Numbered from the stretch's first letter, positions 52,089 to 61,151 are shown. The stretch: 64,000 nt of DNA from Eubacteriales Family XIII. Incertae Sedis bacterium (GCA_031264295.1 JAISED010000086.1:62001-126000), one strand, 5' to 3'. Numbers and translations: made by a program. Notes: a model not told the origin generated them from the letters alone.

Positions 52089-53751
52089 AAGGACGAAGCG
52101 AGAAATCGGGTTTCCGGAAATATTGGCGGGAATCAGCCCTTCCACACCGTTTGGCAAGAAGAGGATGGCGGATATGAAGCCATATTTGCCCGGTGATGAA
52201 GCACGGCTGGAGGGTGAATTTGACAGACTTGAAAAAATTTGCTATATATTGCTTGCTTACAAAGAAGAAACAGATAAGATCATAAGTATATTTTCGCACT
52301 TCAAAGAGATATCGGCGACGTTCAGGAAGAGCAAGGATGAAGTGCTGTCTACGATAGAATTGTTTGAGGTAAAGCGTTTCCTTTTATATACGGACGAACT
52401 CAGAAGCATTTGTGAAAGAATCGGTGTGGATATGCCGGGCAGTTTTTTAACGGAGGATACGACGGAGTTGCTTAGCGAGTTGGATCCGGAGGGGAACAGA
52501 TTGCCGACGTTCTATATATATGATTTCTTTTCAGAGAAGCTGGCGGAGCTGCGTGGTGAGAAAAAGGGGCGGGAACGCGATTACCGCAGTGAGCAAAAGC
52601 GGCTTGCGGCGGAGCTTCAAAGGGAATATGGCATAACGTTGACGCCGAAGTTCGATCTTACTGTCGCCAGGAGCGACGCGGCGAGGCTTGAGGCGGCGGA
52701 ACATGCGGCAGCGCTGCAGCGGGGCGACGAGGACAATTTCTCGGTCACATTTAAGCTCAGAGCCGGGGAAAAGGGACGCGGTCTGCAAGCAGAGATTGAT
52801 GAGTTGTCGGCCTTGATAGAGGACGAGGAGTTTATCGTCAGAAAGAGATTGACTAAATTAGTCAATAAACATTCTAAGAGGCTGATAAAGAATTGCCAGC
52901 GAATCGGGGAGCTTGATTTCGTGATGGCAAAGGGGATTTATGCGGTAAAACATTCGTGTGTGCGTCCAAAGATTGTGAGGATCCACACACTGAGGATAGA
53001 AGAGGGAAGGTATCTTCCTTTAGAACGCTTTCTGAAAAGCAAGGGACAGGAGTACAACCCGGTAAGCATAATCCTTGATGAAGGCGTTACATGCATTACC
53101 GGCGCCAATATGGGCGGCAAGACCATTTCGATGAAGTTGGCGGGACTTGTGGCTATGATGGTGCAGTACGGGCTATTCGCGCCGTGCAAGTCGGTTTTCG
53201 CCGGGCTCTCGTCGTCTATACATATATTAATAGGCGACAGTCAGGATATTCAAAGGGGGCTTTCGAGTTTCGGCAGTGAAATGGAGGAGTTGAACAGGAT
53301 ACTCACGGACAGCGGTGATAGGGCGATGATATTTATAGATGAGATAGCGGGTTCCACGAATCCGCAGGAAGGGCGCGCTCTCACCAAGAGTCTGCTGAAA
53401 TATCTCTCGAACAAGCCTTATATAAGCCTGATGACGACGCACTTCGATCATGTGGCGGATGGGCAGCAGGGCATTGTGAATCTGCGGGTTCGGGGACTTG
53501 CGGACGCGGATTTCGATAAACTCGCCGGCGTACTTAAGACGGCGGGTATGAAGGAACGGATAGAGATATTGACGAGGTTGATGGACTTCAGGCTTGAACG
53601 TGTAGGCGGCGACGTGGAAATCCCCAGAGAGGCGCTGCGTATAGCGGAGATCCTTGGCTTGAAGGATGAGATAATAGAAGGCGCGAGGGAAATACTCAAA
53701 GCGGACGTACAGCCAGGCGCGATGGAAATGTTCAAAGCGGACGTGCAGTAA
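52072..53751 (+). CDS. kamC: KamC, MutS-like ATPase of the lysine-aminomutase operon
   Basis: The 559-residue protein has a helical MutS-core-like half (1-330) and a MutS C-terminal ATPase: Walker A GANMGGKTISMKLAGLV, Walker B MIFIDEIAGSTNPQEG and the switch TTHFDHV. It lacks the mismatch-recognition domain, so it is a MutS relative rather than a repair protein. AGGAAGGG precedes the ATG. Its last 24 codons are two 36-bp tandem units, the second ending with the stop codon. Role in 5,6-aminomutase maintenance is assumed from context only. Confidence 0.8.
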   Translation: MKISSERTKREIGFPEILAGISPSTPFGKKRMADMKPYLPGDEARLEGEFDRLEKICYILLAYKEETDKIISIFSHFKEISATFRKSKDEVLSTIELFEVKRFLLYTDELRSICERIGVDMPGSFLTEDTTELLSELDPEGNRLPTFYIYDFFSEKLAELRGEKKGRERDYRSEQKRLAAELQREYGITLTPKFDLTVARSDAARLEAAEHAAALQRGDEDNFSVTFKLRAGEKGRGLQAEIDELSALIEDEEFIVRKRLTKLVNKHSKRLIKNCQRIGELDFVMAKGIYAVKHSCVRPKIVRIHTLRIEEGRYLPLERFLKSKGQEYNPVSIILDEGVTCITGANMGGKTISMKLAGLVAMMVQYGLFAPCKSVFAGLSSSIHILIGDSQDIQRGLSSFGSEMEELNRILTDSGDRAMIFIDEIAGSTNPQEGRALTKSLLKYLSNKPYISLMTTHFDHVADGQQGIVNLRVRGLADADFDKLAGVLKTAGMKERIEILTRLMDFRLERVGGDVEIPREALRIAEILGLKDEIIEGAREILKADVQPGAMEMFKADVQ

Positions 53752-53794
53752 GGCGCGAGGGGAATGTTCAAAGCGAATGTGCGGGCAGGCGCGG
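53680..53794. repeat. 36-bp tandem repeat across the kamC stop codon
   Basis: Units at 53680-53715, 53716-53751 and 53752-53787, then the first seven bases again. Each begins GGCGCGANGG. The TAA stop is the last codon of unit 2 (CAGTAA against CAGCCA in unit 1). Unit 3 stays open in the same frame, to a TGA at 53812. Confidence 0.92.
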
Positions 53795-53879
53795 ACGGAT
53801 CGTCGGCGATGTGAAAAATAGAGGGCGGATGTATAAAGTCCGTATGTTAAATAGAACTTATCCGAAAGGAGACAGACAA

Positions 53880-55424
53880 ATGAGCAAACTAAATCTTGAC
53901 CCGAAAATAATCGACAGCGCGCGAAACTGCGCGGGCAGTGTTGCGGGCAGCGTGCAGGAATTCATAGACAAGCACACCACGGTCAGCACGGAGAGAACCA
54001 TCGCCAGGCTGCTCGGCATCGACGGTGTGGACGAAGTGGAGTCGCCGCTTCCTAATGTGTTGGTCGATCAGTTGAAGGACGCGGGTGTGCTTGACAGGGG
54101 CGTGGCGTACTGGATAGGCGGCGCTATGAAGGCGACAGGCATGAGGCCGCAGGAGATCGCGGAGGATGTGGCAACCGGCAAGTTGGACATGACAAAGCTG
54201 CCGGCGGTTTCAGCCGATGAGGCTCTGGCGCAGGTGCTGCCTATAGTCCATGAGTCGCTGAAGAAGATCAAGCTGCAGCGCAAGGCGCGAGAAGATATGA
54301 TAGAGACTATAGGCGAGGGACGCAGACCTTATCTATATGTTATAGTCGCAACCGGCAATATCTATGAAGACGTGGTGCAGGCGCAGGCTGCCGCCAGACA
54401 AGGCGCTGACATAATAGCGGTCATAAGGACGACGGCGCAAAGTCTGCTCGACTATGTGCCATACGGTCCCACGACAGAAGGCTTCGGAGGAACCTATGCC
54501 ACACAGGAGAATTTCCGTATTATGCGTACTGCTCTTGATGAGGTGGGCAAGGAAGTCGGCAGGTATATTAGACTTTGCAATTATTCGTCGGGCATGTGTA
54601 TGCCTGAGATCGCCGCGATGGGCGCGTTGGAACGCTTGGACGTGATGCTCAATGATGCGCTCTATGGCATATTGTTCAGGGATATCAACATGCAGCGCAC
54701 GCTGGTCGACCAATATTTCTCAAGAGTGATAATAAATTACAGCGGAATAATATTCAACTCGGGCGAGGATAACTATCTTACGACGGCGGACGCCTTTGAA
54801 GAGGCGCATACGGTGCTTGCGTCGCAGTTTATCAACGAGCAATTTGCGGTATTGGCGGGGATACCAGAGGAACAGATGGGTCTGGGACACGCCTTTGAGA
54901 TGGATCCCAATATAGAGGACGGATTCCTCTATGAGCTTGCGCAGGCGATAATGGCGAAGGAGATATTCCCGAGGGCGGCGCTGAAGTACATGCCGCCGAC
55001 GAAATTCATGACGGGTAATATCTTCAAGGGGCATATTCAGGACGCGCTGTTCAACATGATAGCCGTCTGGTCGGGGCAGTCCCTGCAGCTTTTGGGGATG
55101 CTCACGGAGGCCATTCACACACCGCATCTGCAGGACAGATTCTTGTCAATAGAGAATGCTTCTTACATTTTCAATAATGCACGGCATCTGGGTGATGAGG
55201 TGGAGTTCAAGAAGGACGGGATTATCCAGAAACGCGCCCAGGAGGTGCTGGCCGAGGCGGAGCGCTTGCTCAAGCAAATAGAGAAGGAAGGCCTGTTCGC
55301 CACTATCGAACAAGGTAAATTCGGAGGGGTGAAGAGAGCCAGAGACGGCGGAAAGGGTCTTGAGGGCGTGGTCGTCAGACACAGCGATTATTTCAACCCC
55401 TTTATCCCGTTAATGATGCAGTAG
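53880..55424 (+). CDS. kamD: Lysine 5,6-aminomutase alpha (large) subunit
   Basis: The ATG at 53880 (MSKLNLDPKIIDSARN) follows AAAGGAGACAG; upstream in-frame codons lie in the repeat tail of kamC. The 514-residue protein is the TIM-barrel subunit of the PLP- and adenosylcobalamin-dependent mutase, with the segments YVPYGPTTEGFGGTYATQENFRI and NDALYGILFRDINMQRTLVDQYFSR well conserved in the family. It moves the terminal amino group of L-beta-lysine to give 3,5-diaminohexanoate. KamE supplies the cobalamin domain. Confidence 0.96.
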   Translation: MSKLNLDPKIIDSARNCAGSVAGSVQEFIDKHTTVSTERTIARLLGIDGVDEVESPLPNVLVDQLKDAGVLDRGVAYWIGGAMKATGMRPQEIAEDVATGKLDMTKLPAVSADEALAQVLPIVHESLKKIKLQRKAREDMIETIGEGRRPYLYVIVATGNIYEDVVQAQAAARQGADIIAVIRTTAQSLLDYVPYGPTTEGFGGTYATQENFRIMRTALDEVGKEVGRYIRLCNYSSGMCMPEIAAMGALERLDVMLNDALYGILFRDINMQRTLVDQYFSRVIINYSGIIFNSGEDNYLTTADAFEEAHTVLASQFINEQFAVLAGIPEEQMGLGHAFEMDPNIEDGFLYELAQAIMAKEIFPRAALKYMPPTKFMTGNIFKGHIQDALFNMIAVWSGQSLQLLGMLTEAIHTPHLQDRFLSIENASYIFNNARHLGDEVEFKKDGIIQKRAQEVLAEAERLLKQIEKEGLFATIEQGKFGGVKRARDGGKGLEGVVVRHSDYFNPFIPLMMQ

Positions 55425-55592
55425 CGCAGCGGGCGAATGTTGCGGCGGGAGCCAGGTGACGCGCAAGGTGCAATGTCGCGGCAGGCGGCCGGACGGCGCC
55501 AGATGTAGTGCCGAAATGGGCACTTGGACGGCGCACAAGATGGGAACAGTATAATTATTTTGCTGCCATAAAGCGGCAGAACGGAGGCAAAA

Positions 55593-56360
55593 ATGGCTGG
55601 TGATATAGCGACCACCAAGGTCGATCTGACAAGGGTTAAGCCTTATGGGGATACAATGAACGACGGCATGACCGAGGTGACGTTCACGTTGCCCGTCCCC
55701 TACGGACCCGAGGCGGATGAGGCGGCTAAGCAAATCGGTTCCAAGATGGGGCTAGATGAAGCAAGCGTCGCGTTTTCAAAGGATCTGGGGCAGGGCTTTA
55801 CATTCTTTGTAATGTACGGGAAATGTCAGCATACGGTGGATTTCACCACTATAAAGGTGGCGAAAGCGGATGTTGAGATTATGAGTCGTGAAGAGTGTCA
55901 GGAATATATTTTGAATAATATAAAAAGAAATGTTATAATAGTAGGCGCGACATCGGGCACGGACGCGCATACTGTAGGCATAGACGCTATTATGAACATG
56001 AAGGGGTTCCATGGGCATTACGGGCTGGAAAGATACAAGGGCATCGAGGCCATAAATATGGGTTCGCAGGTGCCGAATGAGGTTTTGATCGCGAAGGCGA
56101 TAGAACTGAACGCCGACGCGATAATCGTTTCGCAGATAGTAACGCAGAAGGATGTACATGTAAAAAATCTGACCAATCTGGTTGAGTTGATTGAGGCCGA
56201 GGGGATTCGCGACAAGATTGTACTGTGTTGCGGAGGACCGCGTATCTCGTATGAATTGGCGCAGGAACTCGGCTATGACGCGGGATTCGGTTCCCACACA
56301 TATGCGGAGGATGTGGCGTCATTTATACTTACTGAAATGGTGCGGAGGAATTTAATATGA
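55593..56360 (+). CDS. kamE: Lysine 5,6-aminomutase beta subunit (cobalamin-binding)
   Basis: The 255-residue protein has the B12-binding DxHxxG signature GTDAHTVGIDAIMNMKG, with His126 as the expected lower cobalt ligand, and a Rossmann-like domain (about 115-250). The N-terminal part holds the PLP lysine and dimer strands in this family. GGAGG precedes the ATG. The 168-bp gap after kamD contains a CTGCC/GGCAG hairpin and a TATAAT-like word near 55550, so an extra internal start of transcription is possible. Its stop overlaps the next gene as ATGA. Confidence 0.95.
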   Translation: MAGDIATTKVDLTRVKPYGDTMNDGMTEVTFTLPVPYGPEADEAAKQIGSKMGLDEASVAFSKDLGQGFTFFVMYGKCQHTVDFTTIKVAKADVEIMSREECQEYILNNIKRNVIIVGATSGTDAHTVGIDAIMNMKGFHGHYGLERYKGIEAINMGSQVPNEVLIAKAIELNADAIIVSQIVTQKDVHVKNLTNLVELIEAEGIRDKIVLCCGGPRISYELAQELGYDAGFGSHTYAEDVASFILTEMVRRNLI

Positions 56361-57037
56361 TCGACAAGATTAAGACGGCAGACGAGGCGGTGGCGGTGAT
56401 CGGAGACGGGGCAAGTGTCATGATAGGTGGATTTATGGCCTGCGGAACCCCCGAGATTCTCATCGACGCGCTTGTTCGCAAGGGATCGAAAAACCTGACT
56501 ATTATCTGTAATGACGCGGGTGTTCCCGGCAGGGGCGTGGGCAAGCTTCTTTCGAACGGTCAGATAAAAACCCTGATCGCGTCCCACGTCGGCTTGAACC
56601 CCGAGGTTGCGCGGAGAATGAATACAGATGTACCTGAGGATAAGCTTGAATGCATACTGGTTCCTCAGGGTACATTGGCTGAAAGGATAAGAGCGGGCGG
56701 CAGCGGTCTCGGAGGCTTTCTTACGCCGACCGGCGTCGGAACCATCGTCGCGGACGGCAAACAGGTGATCAATATCGAAGGGAGGGATTATTTGCTTGAA
56801 CTCCCTCTAAAGGCTGATTTTGCGTTTATACGCGGAACAGTTACGGATAAATTCGGAAATACAATATATAACGGTACGACAAAGACCTTCAATCCGATGA
56901 TGGCTACTGCGGCGAAGCACGTGATAGTCGGCGCTTGCAAGATCGTAGAGGTCGGGGAGATCGACCCTAATAATGTCGCCACATCCGGGATATTTGTTGA
57001 TGTTATCGTAGGAGGTGAGCAGCAATGGCAGATATAA
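56357..57037 (+). CDS. ctfA: CoA-transferase subunit A (butyryl/acetoacetate type)
   Basis: The 226-residue protein ([20 protein letters not shown]) has the SCOT-family alpha motif [19 protein letters not shown], with GTxGxxN-type phosphate region [14 protein letters not shown]. It is the AtoD/CtfA subunit that, with subunit B, moves CoA between butyryl-CoA and acetoacetate/acetate, closing the lysine-fermentation pathway. Start overlaps the kamE stop by 4 bp; its own 3' end overlaps subunit B by 13 bp. Confidence 0.92.
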   Translation: MIDKIKTADEAVAVIGDGASVMIGGFMACGTPEILIDALVRKGSKNLTIICNDAGVPGRGVGKLLSNGQIKTLIASHVGLNPEVARRMNTDVPEDKLECILVPQGTLAERIRAGGSGLGGFLTPTGVGTIVADGKQVINIEGRDYLLELPLKADFAFIRGTVTDKFGNTIYNGTTKTFNPMMATAAKHVIVGACKIVEVGEIDPNNVATSGIFVDVIVGGEQQWQI

Positions 57038-57675
57038 AAGCTGTGATCGCGGCGCGTGTAGCGAAGGAACTTAAAGACGGCGACGTCGTAAATCTTGGAA
57101 TCGGTCTGCCTACTATGGTAGCGGATTATCTGCCGGAAGGGGTCAGTATAATACTGCAGTCCGAGAACGGCATAATGGGCATGGGTTCGGCCGCTGAAGC
57201 CGGGAAGGAAGATGTGGACGTCGTGAACGCCGGCGCTCAGTATGTTACCATAAATCCGGGCGGCATGTTCTTCGACAGCGCCACTTCATTCGGGATCATC
57301 AGAGGCGGGCATGTAGACGCGACGGTGCTCGGAGCGCTGGAGGTGGACGATAAGGGGAATTTGTCTAACTGGATCGTGCCGGGAAAGATGGTGCCGGGCA
57401 TGGGCGGCGCGATGGATCTGGTAGTGGGTGCGAAAAAGGTGATAATAGCCATGACCCACATGCAGAAGGGTAAGCCGAAGATCTTGAAAGAGTGCACCCT
57501 TCCGTACACCGCCGTAGGGGTGGTGAATCTCATCATTACGGAAATGGGCGTTATGGAGATCACCCCTGAGGGGATCGTTCTGAAGGAAATACATCCGGAC
57601 TTCACACCGGAACAGGTGCAGGAAGCTACAGAAGCGAGGATTATCATAAGTCCTGATCTTATTCCTATGAGGTAG
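57025..57675 (+). CDS. ctfB: CoA-transferase subunit B (butyryl/acetoacetate type)
   Basis: The 216-residue protein has [16 protein letters not shown] and the catalytic glutamate motif SENGIMGMG, which forms the enzyme-CoA thioester. GGAGGTGAGCAGCA precedes the ATG inside the end of subunit A. As last gene of the operon it is followed by a good terminator. Confidence 0.93.
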   Translation: MADIKAVIAARVAKELKDGDVVNLGIGLPTMVADYLPEGVSIILQSENGIMGMGSAAEAGKEDVDVVNAGAQYVTINPGGMFFDSATSFGIIRGGHVDATVLGALEVDDKGNLSNWIVPGKMVPGMGGAMDLVVGAKKVIIAMTHMQKGKPKILKECTLPYTAVGVVNLIITEMGVMEITPEGIVLKEIHPDFTPEQVQEATEARIIISPDLIPMR

Positions 57676-57692
57676 ATGATGCTGTTATGAAG

Positions 57693-57720
57693 CGGTCGCT
57701 GTTATCGGCGGCCGTTTTTT
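57693..57720 (+). terminator. Rho-independent terminator of the kam operon
   Basis: CGGTCGCTG and CGGCGGCCG pair (two G-U pairs) with a short loop, then six T residues, 17 bp after ctfB. Confidence 0.85.
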
Positions 57721-57756
57721 AATTTCAGAATTTGTTGGAAGATGTCAAAATCATAC

Positions 57757-57799
57757 TTGAACAGATGTTCTGGATATGTTAAAATAAGAACATAGGTTC
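57757..57799 (+). promoter_or_regulatory. Promoter with two LexA (SOS) boxes
   Basis: TTGAAC (57757-57762), 17-bp spacer, TAAAAT (57780-57785). Box 1 GAACAGATGTTC (57759-57770) overlaps the -35; box 2 GAACATAGGTTC (57788-57799) lies just after the -10. Both match the Gram-positive LexA core GAAC-N4-GTTC exactly, with centres 29 bp apart. Confidence 0.8.
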
Positions 57800-57827
57800 T
57801 TAATGCGATCTTCTGAAAGGGGCGGAT

Positions 57828-59246
57828 ATGGACGGAGTGATTTTTGAAAAGCTGAAGATCCTAAGCGACAGTGCAAAGTATGACGTCTCCTGCGCGACCA
57901 GCGGGGTTGATCGCACAAATGTCGGTCGCATTGGTAACGCCTGCGCCGCCGGGATATGTCATTCGTGGACTGCCGATGGCAGATGCGTCAGTCTTCTCAA
58001 AGTGCTGTTTACAAATAAATGTGTTTACGACTGCAAGTATTGTGTGAACAGGCGCAGTGCGGATGTTTCACGGGCTAGCTTCGAACCGCAAGAATTGGCG
58101 GCGCTCACTATGGAATTCTACCGCAGAAACTATATTGAGGGATTATTCTTGAGTTCGGCGGTTGAAGTTTCACCGGATGAAACGGCTGAAAGGATCTATC
58201 GCTGCTTGAATATGCTCAGAGAAGAATATCAGTTTGCGGGATATATACACGCAAAGATAATACCTGGGGTGTCCCCTGAGATAATTCACCGTATAGGCAT
58301 GGTAGCCGATAGGCTCAGCGTTAATATAGAACTCCCGTCGCAGGAAAGTCTTTCCAGGCTGGCGCCGCAGAAGAAGAGCGGGGGCATATTCAGACCGATG
58401 AGGCAGATAGAACAGACGCTGGCAGAGCAGAAAACGCTTAAAGGGGCAGGAAACATGGGGCATTTCGCCCATTTGGGCGCTAATATCGCAGCGGGCGATG
58501 GAAGCTTGACCGAAATGACAAGTTCGCAAAATCCCATAGCCGTAAAGGAGACGGGGAGAAAATACGCTGAGAGGTTTGCTCCGGGTGGACAGTCAACTCA
58601 GATGATCATAGGCGCTTCCCCGGAGAACGACAGGCAGATCATAAAGACATCCGAATCTCTTTACACGACATTTAAACTGAAACGGGTATATTTCTCAGCC
58701 TATATAGCGATCTCTGAAGCGCCGGAGCTGCCGGCGAGGTTCACGCCGCCGCAGTTGAAACGGGAACACAGGCTCTATCAGGCGGACTGGCTGCTGCGAT
58801 TCTACGGGTTTCGCGCTGATGAGATATTGGATGAAAGGCATCCGTTTTTGGATACGGATCTCGATCCTAAGATAGGCTGGGCATTGCGCAACATCGAACT
58901 TTTCCCCATCGAAGTGAATAAAGCCAGTCTTGAAGAGCTACTGCGGATTCCTGGCGTAGGTACAGTATCGGCCATGCGGATCATTCGGCAGAGGCGAATT
59001 TCCGCCGTAAAGTATGACGACCTTAAAAAAATGGGTGTGGTGCTTAAACGAGCACGCTTCTTTTTCACATGCATGGGGCGTTATTATGGAGGGAAAGAAC
59101 CGGATCCTGTATATATAAAGGGAATAATGCTTGACGCAGAGGGGATCAGGGATAATCTGACAGATAAAAAATCGTGGCAACAGATATCAATCTTCGATAA
59201 TCATTTAGTGGAAAATAAGGCGGCGAATAATGAATTATCTATATGA
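57828..59246 (+). CDS. Putative DNA modification/repair radical-SAM protein
   Basis: The 472-residue protein has the cluster motif C65-x3-C69-x2-C72 (CVYDCKYC), an AHLGANIAAGDG segment and a helix-hairpin-helix DNA-binding motif near residues 365-390 (NKASLEELLRIPGVGTVSAMRI). This is the TIGR03916 family. It is regularly paired with a TIGR03915 protein, as here with a 17-bp overlap. The reaction is unknown; the spore-photoproduct-lyase-like core and HhH suggest action on DNA. GAAAGGGGCGG precedes the ATG. Two LexA boxes upstream predict DNA-damage induction. Confidence 0.9.
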   Translation: MDGVIFEKLKILSDSAKYDVSCATSGVDRTNVGRIGNACAAGICHSWTADGRCVSLLKVLFTNKCVYDCKYCVNRRSADVSRASFEPQELAALTMEFYRRNYIEGLFLSSAVEVSPDETAERIYRCLNMLREEYQFAGYIHAKIIPGVSPEIIHRIGMVADRLSVNIELPSQESLSRLAPQKKSGGIFRPMRQIEQTLAEQKTLKGAGNMGHFAHLGANIAAGDGSLTEMTSSQNPIAVKETGRKYAERFAPGGQSTQMIIGASPENDRQIIKTSESLYTTFKLKRVYFSAYIAISEAPELPARFTPPQLKREHRLYQADWLLRFYGFRADEILDERHPFLDTDLDPKIGWALRNIELFPIEVNKASLEELLRIPGVGTVSAMRIIRQRRISAVKYDDLKKMGVVLKRARFFFTCMGRYYGGKEPDPVYIKGIMLDAEGIRDNLTDKKSWQQISIFDNHLVENKAANNELSI

Positions 59247-59982
59247 TAACACTTTTGAAGGCTTTCTCTGTTGCATATATGCGCATTATTATGATGAAAA
59301 AGCGGATGGCGTATTTCCGGTGTCAACATATCAAGAGGACATGCTTATTTCGCGCTGCATTATTGATACAGATGAGAAAAAGGCGGGGATAGTGTATGAA
59401 GCCATAGAAAATAAGATATCCAAGTATGATATCAAGAGGGTTTATACGGTGTTTTGTTCATCAATTCCGGGGAAGGAGACCATGCTTCTCAGATATATAA
59501 GCTTAGGATTTCATGAGGGCTCAAAGGTGGGCTTACTTTATGGAAATCCGGTAGTGTTTAATGTTCTTCAGATTGAAAAGAAGGTAGTCAGTGAAATTCA
59601 CAGGATGTGCGGGCTGATTCGATTTTCTGAGATGACACGTGCGGACGCGCAAAACTCAAGAAGCATACTCTATGCGCCAATGGAACCGGATCATGACATC
59701 ACTGAGTTTCTCGCGCCGCATTTTTGCGACAGATATAAAGAGGATCCGTTTATCATCCACGATAAGAGGCGGAACAAGGCATTGTTCGCGGCAGCCGGAG
59801 AATGGTATATAACAGATTTTTCGGCGGGGGACGTACTTATGGAAACGGATCCGGAGACGCAGTACAGGAAGCTCTGGAAGGAGTACTTTGAGACAGTAGC
59901 CATAAAAGAGAGAACAAATCCAAAATGCCAGCGGCGCTTTATGCCTGCAAGGTATTGGAGGAATCTGACTGAATGTTGCTGA
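59230..59982 (+). CDS. TIGR03915-family DNA metabolism protein (DUF4130)
   Basis: The 250-residue protein (MNYLYDNTFEGFLCCIYAHY) has the standard family N-terminus, DGTFEGLLT-like, and the end FMPARYWRNLTE. Proteins of this family carry a uracil-DNA-glycosylase-like or DUF4130 domain and act with the radical-SAM partner. It overlaps the upstream gene by 17 bp, so both share the LexA-controlled promoter. The chemical role is unknown. Confidence 0.9.
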   Translation: MNYLYDNTFEGFLCCIYAHYYDEKADGVFPVSTYQEDMLISRCIIDTDEKKAGIVYEAIENKISKYDIKRVYTVFCSSIPGKETMLLRYISLGFHEGSKVGLLYGNPVVFNVLQIEKKVVSEIHRMCGLIRFSEMTRADAQNSRSILYAPMEPDHDITEFLAPHFCDRYKEDPFIIHDKRRNKALFAAAGEWYITDFSAGDVLMETDPETQYRKLWKEYFETVAIKERTNPKCQRRFMPARYWRNLTECC

Positions 59983-59984
59983 TG

Positions 59985-60337
59985 GTCAAAAAGCCCGAGT
60001 AGTGATGATATACAAGAAGTAAAGTTCAGCAATTATTCTTCTATAACTGCCAGCAGGATAGACTGGAGAAAAGGTTTTTCAAAATATAGGAACCTTCGAT
60101 TTCGAGGTGAGAAAACGAGTAAAATGGCGGCAGCCATTTGATTAGCTGACTCTAACCAAATGGCTGAATGATGAGGTGAAGGCTTGCAATGTCTTATGGT
60201 TTTTTAATTTGTGCGGTTTGTGTATTTGTGTTTTATTTTGAGGAGTGATTTGTGCCGGAGAACCGGCATACAAGTTATTACTTGTCATGGCAGGAAAAGT
60301 AATAATATGCTCCACCTAGGTTAGCCGCCGCTAACAA
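59985..60337 (-). ncRNA. Candidate structured non-coding RNA in the 59983-60423 gap
   Basis: The gap has no credible gene but strong nested structure. A long-range helix pairs ATTATTCTT/CTGCC (60032-60051) with GGCAG/AAG-T-AATAAT (60289-60306). Inside are a 9+4-bp hairpin (AGCCATTTG at 60132, CAAATGGCT at 60157-60165) and GCCGG/CCGGC (60254-60267). GTTAGC/GCTAAC lies just outside near 60330. On the minus strand TTGACA (60365-60370), 17-bp spacer, TAAATT (60342-60347) would start a transcript just before the helix, and a T5 run ends it near 59988. Strand and ends are inferred; I cannot match it to a named family. An alternative hairpin TTATTACTT/AAGTAATAA (60275-60305) competes with the helix. 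Confidence 0.4.
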
Positions 60338-60423
60338 TTATAATTTACCACATTTTGAGCCGCCTGTCAATAAGAAATTTAAAAAAAGTTAAAAAGTTTT
60401 TGTGCCGTTAAAGTATCAATACA

Positions 60424-61132
60424 TTACTTCGCCGAACTGAACAAATGCCCGAGCGCCACTATGTGGACGCCGTCGGAGCGTGTGTAGCTGTTTTCTCCCG
60501 CAGTGATGATATTGCATGAAATCAGATCGGAACGTCTTCTCTCCGTCAATCTGTTTTTCAGCCTTTTGAAATTTGAAACGGCAGCTTGGATAGCGCTTTC
60601 GCCTCCAAGCTTGACTTCGACCGCTGCGAACAATTTTGTTCGCATAATCCTCAACGGTAAGACCGCCGAAACCGCCGAGTTCCGCGTCTCTATAAAAAAG
60701 CTGCGCAAAATCCACCTGCATGGTGGATTCATTGCTTTCGCAAAGCGTCATGGGTTTGAGCGTAAGCCGAGAAAAACGCCCCGCTCCGGTATGGCGCGTT
60801 TTATCTTCACTCGGCGCGGCGGAACCCGTAAGAATGAACTGTCCTTGCTGCGAGCGCGCATCAATTTCATGCCGAACAGCGTTCCAAATGCTCGGAACAA
60901 GCCGCCACTCATCTATAAGACGCGGGGTGTCGCCGGACAATAGCGACTTAGGCGCTAGAGAAGCCTGTGTCAGAATTTGTTCCGACGCATCTAAACTAAC
61001 AAAGCTGTTCGCATGATGAAGCGCGGTCGTCGTCTTTCCGACAGCGCGAGCTCCTTGCAAAAGAACCCCGCCTGACGCCTGCAATTTGCGCTTGATTAAA
61101 CTGTCTATCAATCTGGGCGTGTATGTTTTCAT
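60424..61132 (-). pseudogene. AAA+ ATPase with DUF4143, broken by deletion and frameshift
   Basis: The N-terminal half is a normal member of the archaeal-type/DUF4143 ATPase family: Walker A GARAVGKTTTALHHA, RLIDEWRLVPSIWNAVRHEID and LTGSAAPSEDKTRHTGAGRF. After GGLTVEDYANKIV the frame is lost. The family C-terminus reappears in another frame (AVEVKLGGESAIQAAVSNFK ... FSSAK, stop at 60424). About 150-200 codons between these blocks are missing compared with typical proteins of some 400 residues. It is therefore an inactivated gene. Its promoter contains 23-bp repeats. Confidence 0.8.
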
Positions 61133-61151
61133 TCTTAAATTATATCATGCG

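Noticed and set aside
53892-53960. Possible cobalamin riboswitch before kamD/kamE
   Set aside because: I looked for the B12-box (GCCACTG-like) in the kam gaps and in the kdd leader and found none; the genes appear to depend on the upstream sigma-54 promoter.
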